From Naasia aerilata (GTDB lineage: Bacteria; Actinomycetota; Actinomycetes; Actinomycetales; Microbacteriaceae): DNA of 64,000 bases. Position 1 is the first letter of the stretch; each line of letters begins with the position of its first letter. This document shows, piece by piece, positions 19,558-28,488 of the stretch. The stretch lies in the NCBI RefSeq assembly GCF_030296595.1, contig NZ_AP027731.1, forward strand, positions 2,914,001 through 2,978,000, read 5' to 3'. The notes under the pieces were generated by a model. It worked only from the letters and a program-made list of their open reading frames with translations. It made no database searches and was not told the origin of the DNA. The position numbers were made by a program, and so were the translations under genes.

Positions 19558-22034
19558 CGCTGCTCCTCGTCGTCCGGGGTCGCGGGCGGCTCGACCGGGC
19601 GGATCGCCTCCTCGGCCTCCGCCTCGGGCCCGCCCACCGTGGGCGGCACGCCGACGGGATCGGCCGGACGCGAGGCGGCCGTGGTGGGGGCGGCGGACGG
19701 GCCTTCGCCGTCCGCCACCTTCTCCACGCGCACCGCGGCGACCTTGAAGATGGGCTGCTTCGACACCGGATCCCACTCGGTCATCGTGAGCTCGTTCGCG
19801 GCCGTGGGCCGGCCGTCCGGCCCGGACCTGTCCTCCTGGAAGTAGCCGTAGTGGAAGGGCGCGAACACCGTGCCCTCCCGGATGTCGCCCACCCGGGCCG
19901 GGACGACCAGCTCCCCGCGCGGAGAGGTCACGCGGATGAGGTCACCCTCGGCGATCCCCAGCGCTGCCGCGTCGGACCGCGAAAGCTCGGCCCACGCCGA
20001 CGGCGCCGCCCGGTTGAGCTGGCGCGAGCGTGCCGTCTTCGTGCGGGTGTGGAAGTGGTACACGGTCCGTCCGGTCGAGTACTGGAGCGGGTACTCGTCG
20101 CTCGGCTCCTCGTGCGCCGGCTTGTACGGCGCGGACTTCAGGATCGCGCGGCCGTTGAGCCCCAAAGCCCGGTACTTATCGGGCCCGACGGAGGCGCCGG
20201 TCAGGAGGTCGTGGCCGAAGGTCTCCGCGCGCTGCACGTCGGTGGGGAAGATCCCGTCGCCGTAGAGGCGGACCGTGCCGTCGGGGTGCTCCTCGTTGCA
20301 GGGCCACGGGATGCCGCTGCCGCCGCGCAGCTTCTCGTAGCTCAGGCCGGTGTAGTCGCAGAGCTTCCCGCGCGTGCACTCCTGCCAGGCGCGGAACCCG
20401 TCCTCGGGTCCGCTCCAGTCGAGGAGCGGCGCCCCGTCGTCCCGGCGGAAATCCATCCGCCGCGCGTAGTCGAGGAAGATGTCGAGGTCGCTCCGGGCGT
20501 CGCCCGGCGGCGCGACGGCCTTGTCCGAGAGGTGCACCGTGCGGTTGACGTTGGTGAAGGTGCCCTGCTTCTCACCCCAACCCGCCGCGGGCAGCACCAC
20601 GTCGGCGTAGCGGGCGGTCTCCGTCAGGTAGAGGTCCTGCACGACCAGGAAGAGCCCCTCCTTGTCGAGGATGTGCCGGATGCGCTCGAGCTGCGGCATC
20701 GACACCGCGGGGTTCGTCGCCTGGATCCAGAGGAACTGGATGCTGCCCTGCTCCGCGTAGCGGAAGATCTGCATCGCGTGGGTGGGCGGCGCCCAGTGCG
20801 GGATCTTGTCGGGGTGGACGCCCCACAGGTCGGCGAGCTCCTGCACGTGGTCGGGGTTCTCCCAGTTGCGGAACGCGGAGAGGTCCCCGTCGGCGCCGCA
20901 CTCGCGGTTGTTCTGGGCCGTGGGCTGCCCGTTCATCTGCAGGATGCCGCTGCCCGGCCGCCCGATCTTCCCGGTGAGGAGGTGCAGGTTGTTGACCTGG
21001 CACGCGGACGCCGTCGCCTGAGACGACTGGTAGAAGCCCTGCAGGACGGTGGAGAGCACGCGCTGCGAGGTCCCGAAGATCCGGGCCGCGCGGCGGACGT
21101 CCTCGGCATCCACCCCGCACGTGCGGGCGACGGCTTCGGGTGTCCATGACTCCACGGTGCTGCGCAGCTCATCGGCGCCGAAGGTGTGCGCCGCGACGTA
21201 CTCCTCGTCGATCCAGCCGTTCACGAAGAGCTCGCGGATCAGCCCGTTCATGAGGGCGAGGTTCGTGCCCGGACGGACGGCGAGGTGCACGTCGGCGACC
21301 CGGGCGACCTCCGTCTCGCGAGGGTCGACGCAGACGACCAGGGGGCGGTCGGGCCCCTCGATGCGATCGAGGACCCGTGCCCAGAGCACCGTCTGGGTCT
21401 CGGGCATGTTGTGGCCGTAGAGGAAGATCGCGTCACACTCGTCGATGTCGGCGTAGCTGCCCGGCTGGCCGTCGGACCCGAAGCTCTCCTTCATCGCGGT
21501 GGCCGCGGTCGCGGTGCACAGCCGGGTGTTGCCGTCCATGTGCGGCGTCCCGATGCCGGCCTTGCCGAGGATCGCGAGCGCGTAGTACTCCTCGAGGAAG
21601 AGCTGACCGCTCGTGTAGAACCCGAAGGCGAGCGGGCCCTTCTCGGCGAGGAGCGCGCGGCTGCGCTCGACGATCGCCCCCATGGCCGTGTCCCAGTCGG
21701 TGGGAACGAGCGCCCCGTCGCGGCGGATCAGCGGCTGGGTGAGCCGATCCCCGCTCTCCATGCCCTGCCAGCTGGCGAACAGTCCCTTCGGGCCGAGGCG
21801 GCCGTGGTTGACGAGGTCCATGGCGCGGCCGCGAATGCCCACCATGCGCCCGTCCTTGACGGCGATGTCGGCCGCACAGCCGTTGCTGCAGAGGACACAG
21901 GCGGACTGCACCCACCGGTCGACATCGTCCTCGGTCAGCCCCTCGGCGAGCTTCTGGTCGACCCGGACGGGCCACCGCTCACCTCGAGCGAACGGCGTGC
22001 GGGTTCCCCAGATGTCAGCGATGCGATCGACCAT
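19554..22034 (-). CDS. Molybdopterin oxidoreductase (nitrate reductase/formate dehydrogenase family)
   Basis: 826 residues of the DMSO-reductase superfamily. CVLCSNGC supplies three Cys of the N-terminal Fe-S site, but the fourth position reads NHGRLGPKGL with Gly in place of Cys, so the cluster may be absent or altered. NTRLCTATAATA contains a Cys placed like the Mo ligand of NapA/NasA-type enzymes. The C-terminal dinucleotide domain includes YSTGRTVYHFHTRTKTARS. The last 65 residues are Pro/Glu-rich and disordered. No twin-arginine signal is present, so it is cytoplasmic. The substrate is uncertain. It is the first gene of the mobA-moeA operon, with GGAGGAGG before the ATG. Confidence 0.88.
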   Translation of the reverse strand: MVDRIADIWGTRTPFARGERWPVRVDQKLAEGLTEDDVDRWVQSACVLCSNGCAADIAVKDGRMVGIRGRAMDLVNHGRLGPKGLFASWQGMESGDRLTQPLIRRDGALVPTDWDTAMGAIVERSRALLAEKGPLAFGFYTSGQLFLEEYYALAILGKAGIGTPHMDGNTRLCTATAATAMKESFGSDGQPGSYADIDECDAIFLYGHNMPETQTVLWARVLDRIEGPDRPLVVCVDPRETEVARVADVHLAVRPGTNLALMNGLIRELFVNGWIDEEYVAAHTFGADELRSTVESWTPEAVARTCGVDAEDVRRAARIFGTSQRVLSTVLQGFYQSSQATASACQVNNLHLLTGKIGRPGSGILQMNGQPTAQNNRECGADGDLSAFRNWENPDHVQELADLWGVHPDKIPHWAPPTHAMQIFRYAEQGSIQFLWIQATNPAVSMPQLERIRHILDKEGLFLVVQDLYLTETARYADVVLPAAGWGEKQGTFTNVNRTVHLSDKAVAPPGDARSDLDIFLDYARRMDFRRDDGAPLLDWSGPEDGFRAWQECTRGKLCDYTGLSYEKLRGGSGIPWPCNEEHPDGTVRLYGDGIFPTDVQRAETFGHDLLTGASVGPDKYRALGLNGRAILKSAPYKPAHEEPSDEYPLQYSTGRTVYHFHTRTKTARSRQLNRAAPSAWAELSRSDAAALGIAEGDLIRVTSPRGELVVPARVGDIREGTVFAPFHYGYFQEDRSGPDGRPTAANELTMTEWDPVSKQPIFKVAAVRVEKVADGEGPSAAPTTAASRPADPVGVPPTVGGPEAEAEEAIRPVEPPATPDDEEQR

Positions 22035-22123
22035 GAGCGCCTCCTCCAGCGACGGACGTTACGCCGGGCCCCCTGCCGGGGCAGGGGTTGGCGGGGAGGC
22101 GGGAAGGGAGTAGTGGCCGAACC

Positions 22124-22372
22124 TCAGTCGTCGTCGAGCAGGCGCCCCAGGATGGCGGGTTCGTTGTCGTCGCCGATCGGCCTCTTCGGGTCGTCGACGA
22201 GGCTCGGGTCCCCGTCATCACCGAAGGAGTACTCCGCATCGCTGCGGTCCGCCGCGCTGCTGCGCTCGCCCTCGGCGGTGCCGTCGGACTCGCCGAGCTG
22301 GTCGCCCGCCAGGGCGTTGGTCTGATCGAACGGCTCGCCCGCGTCGGGCCTGCCGGTGTCCTGGGTGTTCAT
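22124..22372 (-). CDS. Small acidic hypothetical protein
   Basis: 82 residues, highly acidic (FGDDGDPSLVDDPKRPIGDD) and probably disordered. No family recognised. The start is supported by TAGCGT 6 nt upstream of the ATG on the minus strand (plus coordinates 22379-22384), the same leaderless layout as many genes here. It lies downstream of no close partner and is probably transcribed alone. Confidence 0.55.
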   Translation of the reverse strand: MNTQDTGRPDAGEPFDQTNALAGDQLGESDGTAEGERSSAADRSDAEYSFGDDGDPSLVDDPKRPIGDDNEPAILGRLLDDD

Positions 22373-22412
22373 GGCCGCACGCTACGCCTCGGGGGAGTGG
22401 CGGCCTCGCGAC

Positions 22413-22428
22413 TCTCAGCGGGGACTCA
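22413..22428 (+). promoter_or_regulatory. CTCAG direct repeat with 11-bp period
   Basis: CTCAG occurs at 22413 and 22424, exactly one helical turn apart, 112 nt upstream of the GlsB-type stress gene. A similar array is at 43400-43425. Tandem sites with an 11-bp period are typical of OmpR/PhoB-type response regulators. No regulator gene is in the window. Confidence 0.35.
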
Positions 22429-22539
22429 GGTTGAGCGGATCTCACCAGATCGGCGTCGCGGATTGCAAGGGGTATCGGCATACTCACGGCGACTGCCAGT
22501 CTGAGGTTCGTCCAGAACCTTCAGGAAAGGAAAGACACC

Positions 22540-22809
22540 GTGGGCTTCATCGCCTTCCTGATCCTCGGCCTCATCGCCGGCGCGATCGCCAAACTCATCC
22601 TTCCCGGCCGACAGGGCGGTGGCTGGATCGCCACGCTGCTCCTCGGCGTCGTGGGAGCGCTGCTCGGCGGCTGGCTCGGTGGCCTGCTGTTCAACGCGCC
22701 GCTCCAGGACTTCTGGTCCATCCAGACGTGGCTCCTCGCCATCGTCGGCGCGATCATCGTGCTCCTGATCTGGGGCCTCATCACCGGCCGCCGCAGCAGC
22801 CGGGCCTGA
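22540..22809 (+). CDS. GlsB/YeaQ/YmgE family stress-response membrane protein
   Basis: 89 residues with three membrane helices and the family motif LILGLIAGAIAKLILPGRQGG, followed by a glycine-rich second helix (LLGVVGALLGGWLGGLLF). Members are small transglycosylase-associated stress proteins of uncertain function. The GTG start has a GGAAAGGAAAG ribosome site 6-10 nt upstream. It is followed by a clear terminator. Confidence 0.9.
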   Translation: MGFIAFLILGLIAGAIAKLILPGRQGGGWIATLLLGVVGALLGGWLGGLLFNAPLQDFWSIQTWLLAIVGAIIVLLIWGLITGRRSSRA

Positions 22810-22845
22810 GCCCCGCACCACCCCCAGAAGAACCCCGTACAAGGG

Positions 22846-22877
22846 AAAGCCCCCGGTCGACCGACCGGGGGCTTTTC
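22846..22877 (+). terminator. Rho-independent terminator
   Basis: Perfect 14-bp stem: AAAGCCCCCGGTCG, a 2-nt centre, then its complement ending in GGCTTTTCC. It lies 37 nt after the GlsB-type gene and before a convergent small gene, so it may serve both directions. Confidence 0.85.
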
Positions 22878-22920
22878 CTGTTCCTGGCTCAGCGCTCCGC
22901 TGTGCGCGCTGTTCGGGCCT

Positions 22921-23106
22921 TCAGCGCCCGAACAGTCCGCCGAGCTTCCCGAGGAGGTCCTGCGGGTTGATGCCGAACTTCTGCAGCAGGTCGGCGTGCT
23001 TGTCGGTGTCCACCTTGTCGGGCAGCTCCGACTCCGCCTGCTTCGCCTCGTCGTGCTTGCCGAGGCCCCTCAGCTGCTCCAGGATCTGCGACTTGTCGAT
23101 CTCCAT
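22921..23106 (-). CDS. Small hypothetical protein
   Basis: 61 residues, mostly helical, starting MEIDKSQILEQLRGLGKHDE and ending LLGKLGGLFGR. A strong AGGAGGA site sits 7 nt before ATG 23106, which is why the longer upstream start was not used. Unrecognised. The sequence is amphipathic and may associate with membranes or itself. Confidence 0.7.
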   Translation of the reverse strand: MEIDKSQILEQLRGLGKHDEAKQAESELPDKVDTDKHADLLQKFGINPQDLLGKLGGLFGR

Positions 23107-23226
23107 GGGATGTCCTCCTGATCCGGCCGGGTCCGGCACCCGACGCCGACCCATCGGAGCACCTCGACCTTCGGAAGTGCCGGGAACCGGTCCGCTCAGA
23201 CCTCGCAGAGGAGCCCGCGAACACGA

Positions 23227-23254
23227 AGAAGGCCCCGCCGAAGCGGGGCCTTCT
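23227..23254 (-). terminator. Terminator of tRNA-Leu
   Basis: Inverted repeat AGAAGGCCCCGC, CGAA loop, GCGGGGCCTTCT, reading out of the tRNA gene on the minus strand and followed by TTCG. It starts 20 nt beyond the tRNA 3' end. Confidence 0.8.
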
Positions 23255-23273
23255 CCTACTGTCTCAACCAGTG

Positions 23274-23357
23274 TGTCCGAGGGGGACTTGAACCCCCACG
23301 CCCTATACGGGCACTAGCACCTCAAGCTAGCGCGTCTGCCATTTCCGCCACCCGGAC
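23274..23357 (-). tRNA. tRNA-Leu (anticodon GAG)
   Basis: 84-nt type II tRNA. The acceptor stem GTCCGGG pairs with CTCGGAC (one G-T), the anticodon stem CTAGC/GCTAG holds loop TTGAGGT with anticodon GAG, the long variable arm TGCCCGTATAGGGCG is present as expected for Leu, and the T arm reads GGGGGTTCAAGTCCCCC. The CCA end is not encoded. It reads leucine codons CUC and CUU. Confidence 0.95.
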
Positions 23358-23362
23358 GAGTG

Positions 23363-23379
23363 GGCGATCACTGATCGCC
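23363..23379. promoter_or_regulatory. 17-bp palindrome upstream of tRNA-Leu
   Basis: GGCGATCA, one base, TGATCGCC: perfect 8-bp arms 6 nt before the tRNA 5' end. A minus-strand -10 box TAGTGT lies at 23388-23393, so the palindrome falls within the start of the primary transcript. It could be a protein site or an RNA hairpin used in 5' processing. Confidence 0.45.
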
Positions 23380-23461
23380 GAGGAGAGACACTATCACGAC
23401 GGGACCCGGCGCTCGCGCCGCCCGCGCGCCTCCGACGGCCCTCCCGGGTAGCGTGGACGGC

Positions 23462-24770
23462 ATGACGAGCGCGTCCGAAGAGCCCCTGACCGAGGTCGCG
23501 ACGGTGGCTCGGGACCTCATCCGGATGAACACCGTCAACTGGGGCGGCGGACGCTCCGAGGGGAGCGCGAGGCGGCGGAATACCTGGAGGCGCGGCTGTC
23601 GCGGCTCGGTGTCCAGCCGCGGCTCTTCGAGCCGGAGCCCGGCCGGGTCTCCGTCGTCGCTCGCGTCGAGGGCGCGAATGCGGAGCGTCCCGCCCTCGTC
23701 CTGCACGGGCACACCGACGTGGTGCCGGCCGACGCGGCGCACTGGAGCGTCGACCCGTTCGGTGGCATCGTCCGGGAGGGGATGCTGTGGGGCCGCGGCG
23801 CGGTCGACATGAAGGACATGGACGCGATGATGATCACCGCGCTTGAGGACATCCTGACCTCTGGGCGCCGTCCGGCGCGGGACCTCGTGATCGGCTTCTT
23901 CGCCGACGAGGAGGCCGGGGAGTGCTCGGTTCGCACTGGCTCGTCGACCACCATCCGGAGCTGTTCGCCGGAGCCACCGAAGCGGTGAGCGAGGTCGGCG
24001 GCTACTCCGTCACGTTCGGCGGGCAGCGCTCCTATCTGCTGCAGACCGGGGAGAAGGCCCTCGTCTGGATCAAGCTCACCGCTCGCTCGCCCTCCGCGCA
24101 CGGGTCCCGGCTCATCTCCGACAACTCGGTGACCAAGCTCGCGGAGGCGGTGGTCGTCCTCGGGCGTCGGAACTGGCCGATCCGGCTCACCCGGACGACG
24201 GAGACGCTGCTCGCCGAGGTGGCGCGCATCCTCGACGTCGACCCGGTCCGGACCGGCGCCGACGAGCTCCTGCTCGCGACCGGGACCGCATCCGGCTTCC
24301 TGCTCAGCACGCTGCGCACGACCACGAATCCGACCGTGCTGAGCGGCGGGTACAAGCACAACGTGATCCCCGAGGAGGCGAGCGCCCTCATCGACATCCG
24401 CTGCCTGCCGGGTGCGGAGGAGGAGACCCTGCGCGAGGTGCGCGAGCTCGTCGGCCCAGAGGTCGAGGTCGAGGTCGTGTACACGGACATCGGGCTGGAG
24501 ACCGGCTTCGAGGGCCCCCTGGTGGAGACCATGGTCGGACTGCTCGGCCGGCACGATCCCGAGGCGAGCGTCCTGCCCTACCTGATGTCGGGCGGCACCG
24601 ACAACAAGGCGCTGAGCAAGCTCGGCATCACCGGCTACGGCTTCGCGCCGCTCCGGCTGCCCGACGGCCTCGACTTCCCGGGGATGTTCCACGGCGTCGA
24701 CGAGCGCGTGCCCCTCGCCGCCCTGGACTTCGGCCAGCGCGTGCTCACCGACCTGCTGCTCGAGTACTGA
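23462..24770 (+). CDS. M20 family metallopeptidase/amidohydrolase (two frame breaks)
   Basis: About 436 residues after repair at about 23566 (GAGGGGAGCGC) and 23916 (CCGGGGAGTGC), one G each. The metal sites are visible: LHGHTDVVPAD, WGRGAVDMKDMDAM, FADEEAGG at the second break, and MSGGTDNKA near the end. It resembles ArgE/DapE/CPG2-type hydrolases that act on N-acyl amino acids or peptides. TAGCGT sits 7 nt before the ATG (leaderless). Confidence 0.9.
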
Positions 24771-24773
24771 GGG

Positions 24774-25595
24774 TCACTTCACCGCAGCGGCAGGAGCCAC
24801 ACGGGAGACGACGGCCTCGTACGCCTCTTCGAGGCTCTCGTACGGGCCCAGGCGCTCGAAGCCCACGACGTTCGGGTAGCAGCAGTAGCCCTGCCGCTCC
24901 TGGCGGACGATCGCGACGGCGTTCTCGCCACGGGCGGCGGCGGTCTCGGACAGGACCAGCCACTCGCGCTCGTCGCCCCCGGGAGCCAGCGTCACACGGT
25001 CCCGGCGCGCCTCGCCGGCGGGGCGGTGCACGGCGATGAGGGTCTTGGCGAGGCCCCTGGCCCGCTGGATGGCGGCGGAGTCTCCCTCGATGGCGGAGAT
25101 GACGGCGCCCTTGAGCAGCACGTGGAAGGACAGCGCGAAGTCGTCGGGGTCTCCGAGCCCGGCCTCGGCGGCGAGGGTCGAGAGCATCCGCCGCATCCGC
25201 TCCACGTGGAGCAGCATCCGGCGACCGTCGCGCTCGATGCGGCCGGAGCGTCCCAGCATCGTCATCAGCCCGGCGGCATCGAAGTCGGCGCGCCCGAACC
25301 ACTCCTCGTAGACCGCGAAGAGGGCGAGCAGGCGGTCCTCGGCGGTCCGCGCGCCGGTGCGGACCGTGGCCTCCGCGGCATCCATCGCCCACTGGTGCGA
25401 CGCGTGCTCGAGGGCGGCCGCCACGAGCACGGAGACCTCCGGGAAGCGCCGCTGGATCTCCTCCACGGGGACGGACGCGGCACTAGCAACGTCCGCGAAG
25501 GTGACCTCGGAGTCCCGACTGCTGAACAGGCGGTACGCGGCGGTCAGGATCCGGGTCCGGTCTTCCGTCGTCGTGTCGGGATCGAGGAGGGTCAT
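24774..25595 (-). CDS. TetR/AcrR family regulator with C-terminal extension
   Basis: 273 residues. The N-terminal HTH is RTRILTAAYRLFSSRD followed by VTFADVASAASVPVEEIQRR. The protein is 70 residues longer than usual; the extra C-terminal part (from about 205; GENAVAIVRQERQGYCCYPN) looks like a small separate alpha/beta domain. TACAGT lies 7 nt before the ATG, so the mRNA is leaderless. It is divergent from the MacB-type exporter at 25896-27850 and probably represses it, with a candidate operator at 25639-25655. Confidence 0.85.
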   Translation of the reverse strand: MTLLDPDTTTEDRTRILTAAYRLFSSRDSEVTFADVASAASVPVEEIQRRFPEVSVLVAAALEHASHQWAMDAAEATVRTGARTAEDRLLALFAVYEEWFGRADFDAAGLMTMLGRSGRIERDGRRMLLHVERMRRMLSTLAAEAGLGDPDDFALSFHVLLKGAVISAIEGDSAAIQRARGLAKTLIAVHRPAGEARRDRVTLAPGGDEREWLVLSETAAARGENAVAIVRQERQGYCCYPNVVGFERLGPYESLEEAYEAVVSRVAPAAAVK

Positions 25596-25638
25596 TCCGG
25601 GGACTGTAGTGAAGCGAAAGCGGACTCGCCAAGTTTCC

Positions 25639-25655
25639 GGAGAACACGGTTCTCC
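25639..25655. promoter_or_regulatory. Candidate TetR operator
   Basis: GGAGAAC, ACG, GTTCTCC: perfect 7-bp arms, 17 bp in total. On the minus strand it lies just upstream of the tetR -35 box TTGGCG, in the divergent region between the regulator and the ABC exporter. Autoregulation and control of the exporter are inferred. Confidence 0.5.
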
Positions 25656-25895
25656 GCACGCTCCGGGGTGGCTGGGCGTCGGCGTGTCTCCCGCGGGGAC
25701 GCGCATCGGGGGAGGTACAAGACCGCTGTCCCGCGCGTCTCCCCGCGGCGTGGGGGACCCCGGACTGGGGCGTCGGATCGGGTCTTGCCCGGGGGATGAC
25801 CGGGATGGCGAGCACAGCCCGCGCGTCTTTGGCGGAAGCGGTGCCGTAGGTTCATCCTGCGCGAGGGAGCGCCCCGTCGAGCTCAGGAGGCCCCC

Positions 25896-26581
25896 ACGTC
25901 CGCAGTCCCCGTCCTCAGTGCCGTCGACCTGCACAAGGTGTACGGCCGCGGTGAGGGGCGCTTCGAAGCCCTCCGCGGCGTCAGCCTCGATGTCCGGCGC
26001 GGCGAGTCCGTCGCGATCCTCGGCAAGAGCGGCTCCGGCAAGTCGACCCTGATGCACCTGCTCGCGCTCCTCGATCGCCCGACGACGGGGGAGATCCTGG
26101 TCGACGGTGCCGACGCCGGTCGGCTCGGTCAGGCCGAGCTCGGCCGCATCCGCAACCGCAGCTTCGGCTTCGTCTTCCAGCAGTTCTTCCTCACGCCGAA
26201 GGCGAGCGTCCTCGACAACGTGGTGCTGCCGCTCACCATCGCCGGGGTGGGACGCCGGGAGAGACGGCGCCGCGGCATGGAGATGCTCGAGCGACTCCAG
26301 CTGGCCGACAAGGCGCGCAACCGGGCGACCGATCTCTCGGGGGACAGAAGCAGCGCGTGGTGATCGCGCGGGCGCTCGTCGCGGCTCCCGACGTGGTGTT
26401 CGCCGACGAGCCCACCGGAAACCTGGACACGACGACCGGCGCCGTCGTCGAGGACATGCTCTTCGGCCTCCAGCGCGAGCGCGGCATCACGCTCGTGGTC
26501 GTCACCCACGACGAGCAGCTGGCTGCCCGCTGCGACCGCTCGGTGCACATCCGCGACGGCCTGATCGAGCCGAGCGCATGA
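25896..26581 (+). CDS. ABC transporter ATP-binding protein, MacB/LolD type (frame break, unclear start)
   Basis: About 228 residues after repair at about 26341 (TCTCGGGGGACAG, one G gives LSGGQKQRVVIARAL). Walker A is LGKSGSGKSTLMHLLALLD, the Q-loop is FVFQQFF, Walker B is VVFADEPTGNLD, and the H-loop is VVVTHDEQLA. The frame opens at ACG 25896, 6 nt after AGGAGG (25885-25890), with no ATG or GTG in a suitable place; the first GTG (25938) would remove the first beta strand. Either ACG is used or the start codon is misread. It overlaps the permease gene (ATGA). Confidence 0.85.
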
Positions 26582-27850
26582 GGGCCGGCGACCTGCTCCG
26601 CTCCGCGATCGGCAACACCTTCCGCAGCAAGCTGCGCACGAGCCTCACGGTCACCGCGATCGCGATCGGCGCGTTCACCCTCACGATCACCAACGGGCTC
26701 GGCACCGGCATCAACCGGTACATCGCCGACACGGTGACCTCTCTCGGTGCGGCCGACCTGCTCACGGTCACGACGGCCACCGACGACACCCCGGGGCCGC
26801 GCCCCTACGATCCCGACTCCGACACCGTGTCCGCCGGGCAGGGTCGCGGCCAGGTGGTGGCGCTCAACGATGCCGACATCGCGAAGATCGCGGCGACCCC
26901 GGGCATCGTCTCGGTCCGCCCCAACCTCCGGGTGGCTCCCGACTACATCGAGGGCGCCGACGGCGATCGCTACGAGCTCGCGATCAGCACCTTCCTCAGC
27001 GGCACCACCGTGCAGCTCGCGGCGGGCGAGCAGCTCGACCTCGCCGGGACGGAGCGGCAGCTGCTGCTGCCGGAGGACTATCTGAAACCCCTCGGCTATC
27101 CGAACGCGAAGGCGGCGGTCGGCGAGCCGGTGACTCTCGGCATCTCCGACGCGCTCGGCCAGCAGAGCACGGTCACCGCGACGATCGCGGGCGTCAGCCA
27201 GGCCGGACTCGTCGCGGCAGGCGGGGCGAGCGCCAACGACGCGCTCACCGACGCCCTCTGGGCCGTGCAGAGCACCGGCCTGCCCGAGGAAGAAGGACAG
27301 CTACGGCAGCGCGTCCGCCCGGTTCGACCTCGACGGACCTGCGCCCGGGGCGATCAAGAAGAAGCTCAGCGCCGAGGGCTACGCCAGCACCACCGTGGCC
27401 GACCAGCTCGGCTCATTCCAGGCCGTCATCTCGGGCATCATCGCGGTGCTCGACGCGTTCGCCGTCATCGCGCTGCTGGCCGCCGGCTTCGGCATCGTCA
27501 ACACGCTGCTCATGAGCGTGCAGGAGCGCACGCGCGAGATCGGTCTGATGAAGGCGATGGGGATGCGCGGCAGCCGGGTGTTCGCGCTGTTCAGCACGGA
27601 GGCGGTCTACATCGGCTTCCTCGGCAGCGCCATCGGGTCGGCGCTCGGGATCCTGGTGGGCGTCGGCGTCAGCGACGTCCTGGGCCGCACCGTCCTGAAG
27701 GATCTCACCGGCCTGCAGCTCGTCGCGTTCGATCCCGTTTCCGTGGCGGTCGTGATCCTGCTCGTGATGGCGATCGCCTTCCTCGCCGGCACCCTGCCCG
27801 CCGTCCGCGCCGCACGCCAGAACCCGATCGACGCCCTCCGCTACGAGTGA
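26578..27850 (+). CDS. ABC transporter permease, MacB/FtsX type (frame break)
   Basis: About 424 residues. One N-terminal helix (TSLTVTAIAIGAFTLTITNGL), an extracytoplasmic MacB-like domain, then three C-terminal helices beginning IIAVLDAFAVIALLAAGFGI, with the FtsX motif VQERTREIGLMKAMGM. The frame changes at about 27290 (GAGGAAGAAGG) by +1 or -2, unlike the usual single-base loss. With the ATPase at 25896 it makes an efflux or lipoprotein-release type exporter controlled by the divergent TetR gene. Confidence 0.87.
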
Positions 27851-27862
27851 GCGGAGGGCGTC
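27830..27862. terminator. Hairpin spanning the permease stop codon
   Basis: Perfect 13-bp stem GACGCCCTCCGCT and AGCGGAGGGCGTC around a 7-nt loop that contains the TGA stop codon. It lies between convergent genes. No T-run follows, so it could be a Rho-assisted or structural 3' end. Confidence 0.5.
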
Positions 27863-27884
27863 GAGGGTTCGGGATGGCGGCCGG

Positions 27885-28298
27885 CTAGGAGGAGATGTCC
27901 TCGAGCAGGTCGCCGACCCGCTCCGGCGGCAGGTTCCGGGCCAGGTCGGCCTGGCTCACCATGCCGACGAGCTGGTGCCCGTCGATGACCGGGAGCCGGC
28001 GGATCTGGTACTGCTTCATCGTGCGGACCGCCTCCTCGAGGTCGTCGTCCGCGCCGATCGTGACCGGCTTGCCCTCGCCGAAGGACCCCGCCGTCACCTG
28101 CGACGGGTCGCCGCCGTCGGCGATGCACTTCACGACGATGTCGCGGTCGGTCAGCATGCCCTTCAGCCTGCCGTCCTCCCCGCAGATGGGCAGCGCGCCG
28201 ACGTCGAGCTCGCGCATCTTCTTCGCTGCGGCGATGAGGTTCTCGTTCTCCCCGACGCACTCGGCGCCCGGAGTCATGATGTCCCGTGCGGTTGTCAT
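27885..28298 (-). CDS. CBS-domain protein
   Basis: 137 residues made of two CBS domains, the first from ARDIMTPGAECVGENENL to LTDRDIVVKCI, the second including IRRLPVIDGHQLVGMVSQAD. Stand-alone CBS pairs bind adenine nucleotides and act as energy sensors or, in actinobacteria, as hypoxia or stress proteins. AGGAAGGAGAG precedes the ATG. No partner gene is adjacent. Confidence 0.9.
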   Translation of the reverse strand: MTTARDIMTPGAECVGENENLIAAAKKMRELDVGALPICGEDGRLKGMLTDRDIVVKCIADGGDPSQVTAGSFGEGKPVTIGADDDLEEAVRTMKQYQIRRLPVIDGHQLVGMVSQADLARNLPPERVGDLLEDISS

Positions 28299-28488
28299 CA
28301 GCTCTCCTTCCTGGGTTGCGGGGTCCGTCGACCCTCGCTGACCGCGACGGTACGCCCGCGATTCCGCCGCGGAAAGGGGTTGCGGGGTCTCGCGCCATGC
28401 CGCTCCGCCGGATCGGGGGCGGCCGATCGCGCCGGTAGGGTGACGGAGGCAGGGGACCTCCTGCTCGCTCACGACGCTGGAGGCCGCT

